Source: Cryptomeria japonica (Eukaryota > Streptophyta > Pinopsida > Cupressales > Cupressaceae). Taken from it: a DNA stretch of 64,000 nucleotides. Below are positions 21,600 to 33,055 of this stretch, piece by piece. The translations under genes and the position numbers were made by a program. How positions within the stretch are numbered: position 1 is the first letter of the stretch; every line of letters begins with the position of its first letter. The stretch lies in the NCBI RefSeq assembly GCF_030272615.1, contig NC_081415.1, positions 372,849,009 to 372,913,008 of the forward strand. Direction: 5' to 3'. Under the pieces are notes generated by a model. That model saw only the letters and a program-made list of their open reading frames with translations, was not told where the DNA came from and searched no databases.

Positions 21600-24500
21600 T
21601 ATTCATCATTTACATACATACTACTCCACGCATTGTATTCTTTATCGGATGGCCAATCAAAACTCATGACTTCATCAACTTTTTCCTTGTATGGAATATA
21701 TTTAATGGCTACTTTGTTTGCCTCTCTTTAAAAAGTTTCAAAAAATGATGCTATGGTAATTATTTTATCTATGCTATCCTCCAGCATATCCATATTTAGC
21801 CCTTCACATATCAGCTCTACCTAGGTACTGATGACTCTTTCTGCCTCCTCCTTCCAAGATTGTAAAGGCTTGACTGCCCCTTCTTCATCTTCAATATATG
21901 GAAAAAGAGTTTGTTTCAATACACTGAAACTTTTCATCAATTCCCTTACCTTTCTTTCTATATTCCTCAATAAAATTTGGGCTTCCTGCACTGATTTTAC
22001 TAACAAATATCTTGGCTGGAGTGCATGTGGTCTCTTGACATGATACTTAGAAGCCATGGACATTATTTTGAGCTCATTTTCTCTTTGCAACCATTTTGTA
22101 AATAGAGGAATTGCGACTTCTTTATCATCATCAAATTTTTTAGTAGCATAAAATATCACAAAATATAAGGCATGAACACTATTGAGCATACTATCAACTT
22201 TCTCATTCAAATGAGTTAGCACTGAGCTAACTATATCCTTTTGCTGCCCGACTGATTAATCTTTTGATTCTTTTAGCTTATTTTCTAATTCAACAATATT
22301 TTATAAGACCTAAGACTAGGTTGGTTCAGTTGATCTTATAGCTTCAGGATCATCATCCTCATCATATGGGACTAATGGCATACTAGGGATACCAGCACTT
22401 GTATCAGGTTGAACTGCTTCTCCTCACTAGACCATAGGTGATGACCTAGATGTTGATGGCTCAAATGGCCCTATAAGTGCAGGAAAGCAAACCTTTATTT
22501 GTCCCTACTCAAAGAGTTGCACTCTCATTTGTAACTCCACACACCTTTGCTGAGATGCATTATAATCATTGAAAAGTTTATGAAACTTTCTTATTAGCTC
22601 TGGCTTTTCCAAAGCTTTTCTTTTTGTAGTCTCATGTGCCAACTTAGCAACATCAACATTCAACTTCATAGCCTCTACACTTGATGTGTCAGATGCTCTT
22701 TTTATAATAAGGCTTTCCCTCAAATTAGGGTTCAAGTCACTGATGTTAGGCTTTCTAGGTCCTTCCTATAGTGCCCATATTGCCAAGGTTGTGTAATCAT
22801 CCACAAAATATGATCCTTTTAATGCCAACCTTGCTTCTTCTTCTGAATTGAAATGTTAACCTTTTGACTTCCTGATTGTATCAAAAGCCACTGCATCTTT
22901 TATGTCCCATTCTGGTAAAATCAGGACTCCAGCCTGACTTATAATCTTCCTGCCTTCATCAATAGTGATTTCCTTAAATTCTTCAATCATCTCATTATTT
23001 ACTTCTTCTTGGTTTTCTTGATCAGATCTATCTAGCCTTTGGGCCTTTTTCTCAGTAATTCTTCTTTTGTACTCCTCAATCTCCATCTTCCATACTAGTT
23101 GCAAAAAGGTTGGGCTCCTCACAAAAGTATCATCTTCAAGGAACCTATCACATGCCTCCTTTATTTCATCCCTAAAAGCTTTACCCTAGATATCCAAAGG
23201 AGTGAGATCCAACTCTAGATTAGGGGGCAAAGGAGGAACATCAAGTTGCATTTCTGCATTTGTTGCTATGAACATATCTTCCTCTACTTGTTCTACATCC
23301 TACCTTATAGGTGAAAAAGATATAGGTGATGGCGAAGGACTAATGTCCAAGTCTTCAAGATCAATGATCTTGATTCCTTGAAAAGGATTGATTTGTATTT
23401 TAGGGGAAGGCTCTGCACTCATTATTTTTTTACCCTTTCTCCATACTAACCTTCCACTGTCATTCCTTCTCTCCTCTTCATCACTTTTTTCTTGTCTTGC
23501 TATTTTCTGAGAAGATTCATGAGTAGGTATCCTTCCTACCATGTCGCCTATTCTTTGAGACAAAGGAGGTTGTGAGCTTAACTATTGTTGGCCATGAACT
23601 TCTTCAAGTTTGGCTATCTTCTCCTTTAAAATCAGATTTAATTCATCAAAATTGTTCATAACAAAGTTGACCTTGGCACAAAATGGGGTAAAATCCTTCA
23701 TTGGATCATATTTTGGATCCATCTTTTGGATTCCAACCCATAAATTTATGAAGATTATCCACTTTTCTTTCCTTCATTCTTCAGTCATGAAATCAAATTC
23801 ATTTCTGATTATGTCTTCAGAAAAGTTATGTTCATGAGGCAACAAACTTCCTTTTATTCTTGTTTTGAAAATATTGTAGAACCCCTCAGGATCACTCTAT
23901 CTAGCTATACTCACCTGCAAATGATATGGAGCAAAGAATTTATCAAAATGATCATATCCTCCCTTTAGAATTACAAAATAAGGGATGATAGTGTAATTTG
24001 GGAAAATTGTTCCTTTACCCCTTCCCTTTAACTCCTTGTCATGAATGCATCCTATTTGGCACATTACCTCAGCAAAACCCATTCTTAAAGGAATGTTGAA
24101 AGGTAGTACATGTGGTTGTTCGGAGAAACCATAGATTTTGATAATAGTACTTATAGGATAAGGGATAAAATCCCCCCAATTACGCTCAATCCTGACAAGT
24201 GGCAACCTCTCTTTGGGTCTTACAAAATCATGTAATTCTTGGCAGGTTTACTATCAACCTTTTCCTCAACTTAGAAGAAAAACTGTTATCAAATCTTATA
24301 AAACTGGCCTCTTGTCTATCCGAAGACATATATGTGCTCCAAAGCTGCATTGGAATATCTTGGTTATCAATTGTCCTTTTGAGGTTCATGGCACCCTCAA
24401 AGTAATCTGCATTCCTAAATAGGAACCTATGCATGAGTAAGGAATACCAAAAGAATTTAGCACCAGCCACTTCATTTTTAATATCCTAGAACCCCTCATG

Positions 24501-25060
24501 AATTTTTTCTTCAAGGTAAGGGGCAAAGTTGAAAAACCACTGTATAATCTAGATTCAAAATTTGCATGGCCATGTACATAAAATTGGGTGGCATCACTTT
24601 AATTAGATTAAAACACAATATCTAACATAGAGAGAAAAACGTAGCCTAAAAGTAGGGAGGAAAAAAACCAATTGGGAATGGCTCCTTTGAGCTAGGGCTG
24701 ATATGGTATGTTGTACTCCTTGCTCTATCCAAATGCATTGGAAGGAAATTGTTTCTAATGAATTTCCTCATCTTATAGTACTCTTGTTTTTGGTCATTCA
24801 AGTCTACATCCATCTGGCTTGTAGATGGTTCATACAGGTCAAAAACCACCTGGAATTCTTCCCTTCTGATAGTCAACAAAATCTCTGCTTCATTTCCCCT
24901 AATAACCCTCGAGACATGGTCATATCTGTTTGCAACAGTTTTGAGTAGGTCAATGTCCATGAAGACACCCGACACTACTAACTTACCCAAATCACACTGT
25001 CAGGGACTGGATAATGGGGAATGCAAGTTCCTCTATCCATACCACAATTTGAACATTTCT
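21600..25060 (-). pseudogene. Non-canonical ORF B, fuller copy of the ORF C family
   Basis: It begins soon after the primer site at 25100-25113. Segments in order: MFKLWYG-like start with stops, GVFMDIDLLKTVANRYDHV (25000-24900), FIRNNFLPMHLDRARS, then AGAKFFWYSLLMHRFLF with NQDIPMQLWSTYMS (24470-24228), further frames at 24205-23897 and 23563-23300, LQLVWKMEIEEYKRRI (about 23110), SQAGVLILPEWDIKDA (about 22930), a coiled coil (22735-22505), VEAQILLRNIERKVREL-like helices (22222-21821) and VMSFDWPSDKEYNAW (about 21650). It was originally about 1,100 residues. It has many stops and shifts. No gag, protease or RT lies between its primer site and the next LTR, so the element looks non-autonomous. 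Function unknown. Confidence 0.65.
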
Positions 25061-25099
25061 GGTCTAGTCATTGGTATACTAACATCCGCTAAGCAGAAT

Positions 25100-25113
25100 G
25101 CTTGAGTCGCCAA
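25100..25113 (-). other. Primer binding site of element B (TGGCGACTC type)
   Basis: The minus strand reads TGGCGACTCAAGCA two bases after the LTR end at 25116. It is the same class as the element A primer site, supporting Tat-type gypsy affiliation. Confidence 0.65.
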
Positions 25114-25115
25114 TC

Positions 25116-26560
25116 TATTGGTGCCCAAAACCACATATTGGAAAACTTAAGGGTTTGCCAAATCCTCAAATAATCCAACTAGCCTTGGCCAACGAATAGG
25201 GATGGTCGAAGACCAAATCCCTCTGCACTTAAGGCTCCCCTGAACCTAGGTGGGTATACCTCTTCCTCTCAACCACAAAAGAGATTATTTAAAGTAGATT
25301 TAAGCCTTTTAGCAAGTTTACACACCTGGCAAATTATTGTTCTGCAACTATGCTTTATTATGTGCTTTAATTGAATGCTTTGAAAAGAAATGATTGTGAA
25401 TGTATATTGAAAATGAGATTTCTTTCAGGACTTAAATGAAATCTGAATAGATCAGTTCATATAGGGTTTGGGAAGAACATTTCTATCAAGGACCTTGAAT
25501 GCATACATATCAAAACCTTAAAAGATCAATAAGAGACCAGTGCCTCTATCCGAGGATATATATGACACTTTATGGACAAAATATCTTATCAACTCAAGAG
25601 ATAATTTCTCATCAACTATGAAGGTTCAATATGCATTATACAAACAATAAGAACTCAATATTTCACTTAATGCAATGAAATGTGATTCACATCATAGCAA
25701 ATCTATAAACAGATTTATCAAGAAGATAGATATATCTCATCAACACAAAAGTGTACACAATATTTAGAAAAAGAGACAATGAACCTTGTATATTAATCTT
25801 CAGGAAATAATTGCATACATAAGCTACACTTGTAAATACTTCATTACAAATTGCTTGCACAAAATGATACTTCTTCTTCCTATAGACTTCTCTAATACAA
25901 AATGATATTCAATCCTTACAGCATCATGTTGTTCTTATGACTCTCCCCTCCATATGTACATTTTTTAACCACTTATATATGTGGTTGAATGGAAACCATA
26001 CCCCTTTTGGGGTGAAAAGTCAGCATTTTACATTAAAATTAACAAAAGCCCTTTGAAATTAATATGCAAACTAGTTAGTCAATAACCTTGCTTTAAGATA
26101 TCTTTCGGGTTTTTGTTTTGTCGACTGCCTTAAACTTCATATATAGATCTGAAAATTGTTGTTGTGGTAGGAAGCATCTACTTATAAAATGGGTCTTCAT
26201 CAGATTTGATATTTGAATACATTTTCATTCCAAGTCAACATCTTCTTTCATGCAGGTCAAAATAACAGACTTTTCAGCCTTCTTACGGTCTTCTGTATGG
26301 TCTACAACCAAAAACACAATGTACAGATCTAATATTTTTATTTGAGCTTGGAAACTTGATTTTATGAAATAGGCATTTCTTATATTTTCATGTTTCATTC
26401 ATTTTAATTCTCTGTTCATATCATCTTTTCTACAGATAAAAAAGACTAGTCTTTCATGGGGTCCATTGGAATTAATTTATTTATTTCCTCCTTTACTCTA
26501 GTTGTTCAAATCATTAATCATCCATTATGTGTCATTTCCATGAAGTGACCATAATTTTTA
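25116..26560 (-). repeat. Element B 5' LTR (outer end not determined)
   Basis: On the minus strand the LTR ends TTTTGGGCACCAATA (the usual final CA decayed to TA). A TATA-like CACATATATAAGTGG sits on the minus strand near 25968-25985, about 860 bp from the LTR end, parallel to element A. The outer boundary lies somewhere between 26200 and 26580, where G coding sequence begins. No partner LTR is found in the window. Confidence 0.5.
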
Positions 26561-26589
26561 GTAGTAGGGTGCTTTAAATTATTTGCAAA

Positions 26590-27080
26590 TTTGAAGCACC
26601 AATAGGATATGTAATTGAATCAGTGGATCCCCGCAAAAAGATAACCATAAAAGCCTATGACGATGTAGAGCGTTCTTTCAAAGGAGCAATTGTGTTACCA
26701 ATCCCAGAGGGCCCAGTGGTGAAGCACATCATATGTCAAATTCTGGTCCTTCCTCTACCATATAATCTCTTGTTAGGAAGACATTGGATACATGTCATGC
26801 AAGCCGTTCCATCCACCTATCATCAGTGTATCAAGTTTCCACAGAACGGTGTGGAAACCATTTGCATATTTTAACAATATTAACCATCAACCACAAATCA
26901 CCAATCCTAACAATAGAGAAGCCATGCCATCTACATCATATGTAAGTCTAGCCTCTCTTTCCAATTCAAACACCCCTATACCAAAGCAAGAGAAGCTAAA
27001 AATGAAAATCACTGAGGAAGGTCCTCAGGAATATAATATAAGCCCTCTGTTGTGTTGGGAAATTACCTTCTCCTAGAACT
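26590..27080 (+). pseudogene. Element G aspartic protease, C-terminal part
   Basis: The plus-strand frame gives KFEAPIGYVIESVDPRKKI, then TIKAYDDVERSFKG, LPLPYNLLLGRHWIH and AVPSTYHQCIKFP, the C-terminal half of a Tat-lineage protease. The D(S/T)G active site and all of gag are missing upstream, where element B material begins, so G is truncated or interrupted at about 26580. A stop at 26872 is followed by a Pro/Ser-rich stretch. Confidence 0.75.
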
Positions 27081-27179
27081 TATGGCAAGCCTCAAAGGTT
27101 ACTTCAACCACCACTGGTCAAGATAGTATGCACTTTGGTGCCTTTTATCCTTGGAAAAAGTCAGGAAGAGGAGACTAGA

Positions 27180-27460
27180 GATGAGGACCTAGCAGAATGG
27201 ATCTACAAAGACCCTATCAAAGACATCCCACATGCTAAACTACCCACTGATAAATATGGCAATGGTCTTATTATCATGCAAAGAATGGGCTATGATGGCT
27301 AGAGTGCTTTGGGACCTTGCAAGCAACATTGACACAAGCCCTTAAAACCAGAATTAAAACCCAAAGATAACATTGGATTAGGTTTTTAAAAGGAAGTTCT
27401 TCCTAAGCTCAGATTCAAAGGGAAACCCAACAAACCTCTATATCAGCCTAATAATCTAAA
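27180..27460 (+). pseudogene. G-patch-like segment of element G
   Basis: The broken frame reads YGNGLIIMQRMGYDG, then SALGPCKQ, then KDNIGLGF. The spacing of Gly and aromatic residues matches the G-patch motif found after protease in some plant gypsy elements and betaretroviruses, where it is thought to bind nucleic acid. Stops at about 27300, 27332 and 27388 interrupt it. Confidence 0.5.
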
Positions 27461-28030
27461 GAGGCCACCCTTGATTATATTGGTAGCACCAAGAACAAGA
27501 CCAACTACCCCAACAAGGCTGAGAATCCCATCAATAGCATCCACAACACTACTCACACCGCTAAAAATACCTACAAAACCCATTATCCCACTAGCAACAT
27601 CGATAATGTTACCTATGACACCACTAATCCTACCTATATCACCAATCATCCCACCAATCAAACCAACAATCCCATCAACATCAGCAACCACATCAACAAC
27701 ACCATTAGTAGTATCTATACCACCAGAAACATTGATAGAACTGGTAAACCCATTAGCAACATCAGCGGCACCCACAATACCAGCAATTCCATCACCAGCA
27801 GTACCTTAGCCGATTACAACTGTAGTGTTCAACTCAAAAGATATCCCGGTTTGGTATAGTAATCATATACTAGAAATCAACTTAGAGACTGACTCACATG
27901 AGTGGGAATTTGATTACGTACATCTCAATACTTCAGATGAGGAAGACACATCACCACCTCTACCTCGCAAAGAAATCCCTATTTACAGAGAAGCATAGAT
28001 TAAAGCCTCTTGGGTTCTTGAACTAGAAAC
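27461..28030 (+). pseudogene. Element G low-complexity Thr/Pro/Ile linker
   Basis: 27471-27809 encodes a strongly repetitive Thr-Pro-Ile-rich stretch (many ACCA/ATCCCA words). After a TAG it continues as an acidic segment (DEEDTSPPLPRKEIP). It lies between the G-patch-like region and the RT linker, where variable spacers occur. The antisense frame is Gly/Val-rich but is a by-product of the repeat. Confidence 0.5.
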
Positions 28031-28560
28031 ACCTTCCACAGACCCTACGTCACATCCTATGCCTAATTCTGACAAGGAGAGTACCATCAACGACCCTCAC
28101 CATAATTTCTTAGCACTAACTAACACATCCCATGAACTTAACTTGATTGATGAGGTAATGCCCATTATCCATCCTGAACTCATCGAATGGAACCAACCTA
28201 GTCCCCCATGTCTTGACCAATTCCAAAATGATGAGGCAATCATTGACTTTTTGGAACTACAGGATAACATACCAAGCAGGGATCACAAAGCTAGATTCGC
28301 CATCGAACTTAATAGCACAACATACTTTGGGGAGGATGCCAAACCTTTCAGCTGCAAAAATATCACAATAAAACATGGATCTTCCAATGAAAACCACACT
28401 GTGGCACTATTTGATCCCAAAAAAGTAAAAAGAAAGAGTGTATCTAATGGTGAAAAGCTCTCTGAGGCACCTACAGATGAAAGGTTTGACATCCTTCCCT
28501 CTAGTACAAATTAGGAGAGATCGACAATCCTAATCAAGGAAACAAAAGAATTCAATGTGG
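28031..28560 (+). pseudogene. Element G pre-RT linker
   Basis: An open frame at 28059-28514 (151 aa) is acidic, with HNFLALTNTSHELNLID, NDEAIIDFLELQDN and FGEDAKPFSC. It continues the polyprotein from the linker toward RT and ends at a TAG. No catalytic motif is present. Confidence 0.5.
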
Positions 28561-29530
28561 GGACCCCTGAGACTCCTCACCAAATACATCTGACATCTGT
28601 TTTAACTCCAGAGGAACAAACTAAATTTGTAGAATTCTCTAGAAGCATCAAATCAACTTTGCATGGTCTTACGCGGACATGCTTGGCCTGGATCCTGATT
28701 TGGTCATGCATCATCTCACCATGGTAGAAGGAACTAAACCTGTAAAACAAAACCTCAGAAAGACGCAACCACAAATTGTTATGCTTGTAAAAGCAGAACT
28801 TAAGAAGCTCTTAGATGTTGGTTTCATCCAACCAATTGATTATGCAGATTGGATCTCCAACATTGTACCTGTCGGAAAAACAAATGGGGTCATTCGTATC
28901 TATATAGATTTTAGAGATCTAAACAAGGCATGTCCTAAGGATGGCTTCCCCCTACCAAACATCGACATGATCGTGGACCTAACAATAGGACATGCCATGC
29001 TTTCTCTTATGGATGGCTTTTCAAGGTACAACCAGATAAAGATCGCTCTAGAAGATCAACATAAATCTGCCTTCACATGTCCATGGGGAACATACTGTTG
29101 GAATGTGATGCCTTTTGGTCTGAAGAATGCAGTGGTGACCTATCAAAGAGCTATGACAACCATCTTTCATGATATGATGCATACCATAATGGATGATTAT
29201 GTTGATGACTTACTGGAAAAATCATTAACAAGAGAAGGTCACCTTACCATATTAGATAAAATCTTTGACAGACTAGAACAATATCATGTTTGACTCAATC
29301 CAAAGAAATGTGTCCTTGGAGTAACCTCAGGGAAGGTTCTAGGATACATTGTCTCAAGAAAGGGCATTGAAGTAGATCCAGAGAAAGTCAAAGCAATCAT
29401 GGACATGCCACCTCCCAAGAACATCAGTCAACTAAGGATGCTACAAGGGCGGCTACAATCAATTCAGAGATTCATTTCACAACTAGTAGATAAGTATCAC
29501 CCCTTTACACATCTGTTACACAAAAAAATC
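28561..29530 (+). pseudogene. Element G reverse transcriptase
   Basis: A Ty3/gypsy RT. In order: a FAWSYADM-like start in a shifted frame (about 28660-28685), MVEGTKPVKQNLRKTQP, a YIDFRDLNKACPKD block, LMDGFSRYNQIKIA, WGTYCWNVMPFGLKNA, the catalytic YVDD (29198-29209), then after a TGA at about 29292 LNPKKCVLGVTSGKVLGYIV, MPPPKNISQLRMLQGRLQSI and FHTLLHKK-like thumb/connection to 29530. The YVDD is intact but in-frame stops make it non-functional. Sequence style is Tat lineage. Confidence 0.9.
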
Positions 29531-30000
29531 CGCTTTCAATGGGATGCCAAATGCTAGCAAGCATTCCAGATGCTCAAAGATTACCTCATGAATACACCGT
29601 TGTTGATCCCACCAGATCCAATTAGACCTCTATTGCTCTATATTTCAGCTACAAATATGGCATTGGGAGTATTGTTGGCACAACACAATGTAGAAGGAAA
29701 AGAGTGTGTAGTATACTATATCTCTCATACATTGGTAGGCTATGAACTCAATTACACACCTATTGAGAGAGCTTGCCTAGCAGTTATTTTAGCAACCACT
29801 TAACTGAGGCACTACATGTTAATGCATAAGGTACAACTCATTGCAAAGATCAATCCACTAAAGTACCTACTCAGTAAAGAAGCATTGACAGGTCGCTTGG
29901 CCAAATGGGTGATGATTCTAAGTGAATTTGACATTGAGTATGTGGATTGTAAGGCTATCAAGGGCTAAACTATTGCAAATTAGTTGGCTGATGCACCCTT
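29531..30000 (+). pseudogene. Element G RT-linked RNase H
   Basis: After the RT thumb come FQMLKDYLMNTPLL, LLYISATNMALGVLLAQ, YYISHTL, YELNYTPIERACLAVI, HYMLMHKVQLIAKINPLKYLL and LAKWVMILSEFDIEYV, the order of the RNase H-like connection domain directly following gypsy RT. Stops occur at about 29801 and 29967. In Tat elements this first copy is usually degenerate. Confidence 0.8.
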
Positions 30001-30510
30001 CATGGGTGATCATCCTCTTGTTTCTAACTTTCCAAATGAAGAGATCTTCATGATCATAGCAGCACAACCATGGAAACTCTACTTTGATGGCTCATAAACT
30101 AGACATGGCAAGGTAGTAGGCATTATGTTTACCACACCTCAAGGTGATAGCATCCCAAAGTCTTAAAAGCTAACTTTTCCATGTACACACAACATATCAG
30201 AATATGAGGCCTTGATAATAGGACTTAGACTAGCCATACAACGGAAACTAAAAGAGCTACAAGTATATGGCGACTCCCAACTAGTCATTCGACAAGTCAT
30301 AAACGAATATCAGACCAAGGATGATAAGCTTATGCCATACAAGAAAATGGTGGATAGTTTAAAAGCATTATTTACAGCTATCACCTTTGAACAAATACCT
30401 AGAGATCATAATCGAGTTGCTGATGCTATGGCTACAATTGCATCTCTCTTAGATCTTCCACAAAATTCAACACGCTACGAGTTCTTGGTAGAACAACTTT
30501 GGATTCCCAC
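30001..30510 (+). pseudogene. Element G second, archaeal-type RNase H
   Basis: WKLYFDGS (first Asp), HNISEYEALIIGLRLA (Glu), VYGDSQLVIRQV (Asp) and IPRDHNRVADAMA (final Asp region) are all present, so the catalytic set is visible though TAA/TAG codons interrupt near 30098 and 30165. A second RNase H after the RT-linked one is the hallmark of the Tat lineage. It is the direct counterpart of the domain found before RT in element A (5870-6275). Confidence 0.85.
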
Positions 30511-30779
30511 TTAGGACATCCCCAAATCCAAGATGATGTCTCCTTGTCAGTTCTGAATCCCCATGGTATGGTGAGTTCTACACCTACCTTCACAATCACA
30601 CACTTCCTCCTAACCAATCGAATAACCAGCACAAAACCTTCATCTGACAAATCACTCGATACACCATCATTGTTGAAACCCTATACTGAAGTAGTCTTGA
30701 TGGTACTCTCCTTTGCTGTTTGGAATAGGATGAGACAACAAAGGCCTTGGAAGAGGTACATGAAGGGTTTGTGGGACTC

Positions 30780-31830
30780 ACTCAAGCAGTCCTTCCTTAG
30801 CAAAGAAGATCATGCGTGCTGGATACTATTGGCCATCCATGGAAAAAGACTCCTACTATTTTGTCAGAAAATGTAAGAAGTGCCAAGTTCACAGAGACCT
30901 GATACATGAACCAACACAAGAATTGCAACCCATCACAACACCATGGCCCTTTTGTCAATGGGGACTTGACCTTCTGGGTAAAATTAATCCATCTTCATCC
31001 AACGACCACAAATTTATCATTACCGCCATCGAATACTTCACAAAGTGGATTGAAGTTATTCCACTTACCCAAGTCACCAGCAAGCAGATCACCTCATTTA
31101 TCCTTAATTACATCATCTACCTATATGGTGTACCCATGTCCATCGTCATAGATAATAGACTTCCTTTCAAAAATTAGGATGTCTATGAGCTCTGTGAGAA
31201 GTTTCACATCCAACACCTCTTTTCCACTCCCTATTACCCACAAGGCAATGGTCAGGCCGAAGCATCAAACAATAATATATTGAGAATCCTCAAGAAGATA
31301 GTCAATGATGTTGGTCATGATTGGCATGTTCAATTAAATCCAGCACTATGGACATATCAATCTTGCATTCGAAACCCTAAAGGTGCAACTCCCTACTCAC
31401 TGGTCTATGGAGAAAAAGCCATCCTTCCTATTGAGGTTGAGATACCATCTCTACGAGTTTCTTTGCACAATCTAATAGATGATGAAGCATACCGAGTCTC
31501 CCGTCTTCAAGACTTGGAACTACTTGATGAGAGATGACAAGCTACATGCAACCACCTCAAATCCTATCAGCAGCGCATGAGTAGAAGCTACAATAATTGG
31601 GATAAACCTCATACATTTGAGGTAGGTGATCTCATTCTCAAGGAGAATCCTCATAATCAACCAAACAAAGAACATCACGGAAAGTTTGAATCAAACTAGC
31701 TGAGTCCATATGTTATCACTATGGTATTTGCATCCAGGGCATATCAATTGTCTACTTCAGAAGGAGAAGCACTGGCAGATCCGATCAACAACATGCACCT
31801 CAAATGGTTTCATACATAAGCTGTATAGAG
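30780..31830 (+). pseudogene. Element G integrase
   Basis: It includes RAGYYWPSMEKD and CKKCQVHRD (zinc-binding Cys pair of the N-terminal domain), WGLDLLG (first catalytic Asp), IVIDNRLPF (second Asp), GNGQAEASN (catalytic Glu), then LWTYQ, TPYSLVYGEKAILPIE and a C-terminal domain with FEVGDLILKEN. The DDE set is intact in translation, but stops at about 31177 and 31537 break the frame. It would have joined element DNA to the chromosome. Polyprotein order is protease-RT-RNase H-RNase H-integrase. Confidence 0.9.
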
Positions 31831-32242
31831 CATTAGGGTCCAATACATACTAGAAAAACACCAAAAACATTCTAATAAAAGTCTTGAAGAAAATACGAAA
31901 AAAATAAAAATAGTAAAGAAAAATCATGCATCCAAACGGTGAACAACCACTCCGGTGGCATCTTGGGTAAGTGCGAGGGTGAAAACCTGGAAAAAAGGCG
32001 CCACTCGTAAAGGCTATGGATCCATTATCTTTTAGAATTTTTGTGATCATATTAATTGCATCCATTCATCCATCAGTCAAACCATGGCTTGCTATTTGAT
32101 CTGCAATCAGGGACAGTACTTCATGCGTCCTGCATCTTGCTTTTTTATAGTAATGTTTAAACTAGGGGCAATACTCTTAACCTACTGATGGAAGTGGATT
32201 CTGCATTACTTGTGATTCATTAATTTCTTCATTTAAAACTGA

Positions 32243-32358
32243 CTCACAAAATCTAAAAATATTCAAAAACACTCACAAAATTTAAAAACATTCAAAAGCA
32301 CTCACAAAATTCAAAAACATTAAAAAACACTCACAAAATCCAAAAACATCATAAAACA
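32243..32358. repeat. Tandem repeat, four copies of a 29-bp unit
   Basis: Each unit begins CTCACAAAAT and ends near CAAAAACA. Copies differ at a few bases. The array lies in the untranslated 3' region of G. Confidence 0.8.
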
Positions 32359-33050
32359 TCAAAAATCAATCAAAAACATGGCAACGCATAAAATCCTTTG
32401 TACATACACATCGCAACAGACATCAAACAAACATTTTGAGCTACTCAAACAATGACCACTTTTCAAATCAATCAATCAATCAACATAGGTACACACAATT
32501 GTGTTACCAACGATGTATCCTTCCTTACCAAAACAAAGACAAGATAAAATTTTCTTTGACAAGAAAATTATGTTTAAGCTATCAAGTACTTGGTTGGTTT
32601 TTTTAGTTATTTATTCATTTATATCAGGTTCCTACGCTACTCTAGGATATCCACAAGTGATTAGAGTAGCTGGGATGGTTCCTAAGTATCATTTTATTTA
32701 TTATCTGTGAATTGTTCCAATGAAGTTCTTGGGCATGTACTAATGGTGTCTACATGGGAAGTTCACTAAGATACGTGATCATATGCAAAAACCTAGTCAT
32801 CAATCATTATGACTTACTAACTACAGCGTATACCTTGATTGTCTGCACATGAACTAGAATGGAGGGTCCATATTATTTATCTATACTACTTGCTTACAGG
32901 TACAATGCTCCAAACTTGGTTCCTACTGCCTCGTCCAAGACTGATACTACCATGCTCGATGATGAAAAATAAAGTACTGTGGATCGTCATTCCACCTCAT
33001 CTGTATATATTGTATTTTGTTACATTCCATCCATCCATACATTCATAATA

Positions 33051-33055
33051 GTTGT
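33051..33055. repeat. Probable target-site duplication of element F, left copy (GTTGT)
   Basis: GTTGT precedes the F LTR. The right flank at 50511-50515 is GCTGC. The two differ only by C/T at two sites, which fits decay of a 5-bp duplication but is not proof. Confidence 0.5.

Larger units (their letters stand above)
31831..33055 (+). other. Element G 3' untranslated region, part before element F
   Basis: No domain seen. A block at 31958-32002 (CTTGGGTAAGTGCGAGGG followed by GAAAACCTGG and GGCGCC) is shared with the 3' region of F at 36117-36178. A 29-bp unit (CTCACAAAAT..CAAAAACA) is repeated four times at 32243-32358. The short open frames are AT-rich and lack recognisable features. Confidence 0.6.

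Noticed and set aside
20391-26560. LTRs at 20391 and 25116 as the two ends of one element
   Set aside because: Only short islands align (about 60% by eye), far below the within-element identity of other pairs here.
27443-27775. Gly/Val-rich 110-codon minus-strand frame
   Set aside because: It is the antisense of the repetitive Thr/Pro/Ile linker in G; composition alone explains it.
32243-32358. Regular short repeats as a CRISPR array
   Set aside because: Direct tandem units without unique spacers in a plant retrotransposon.
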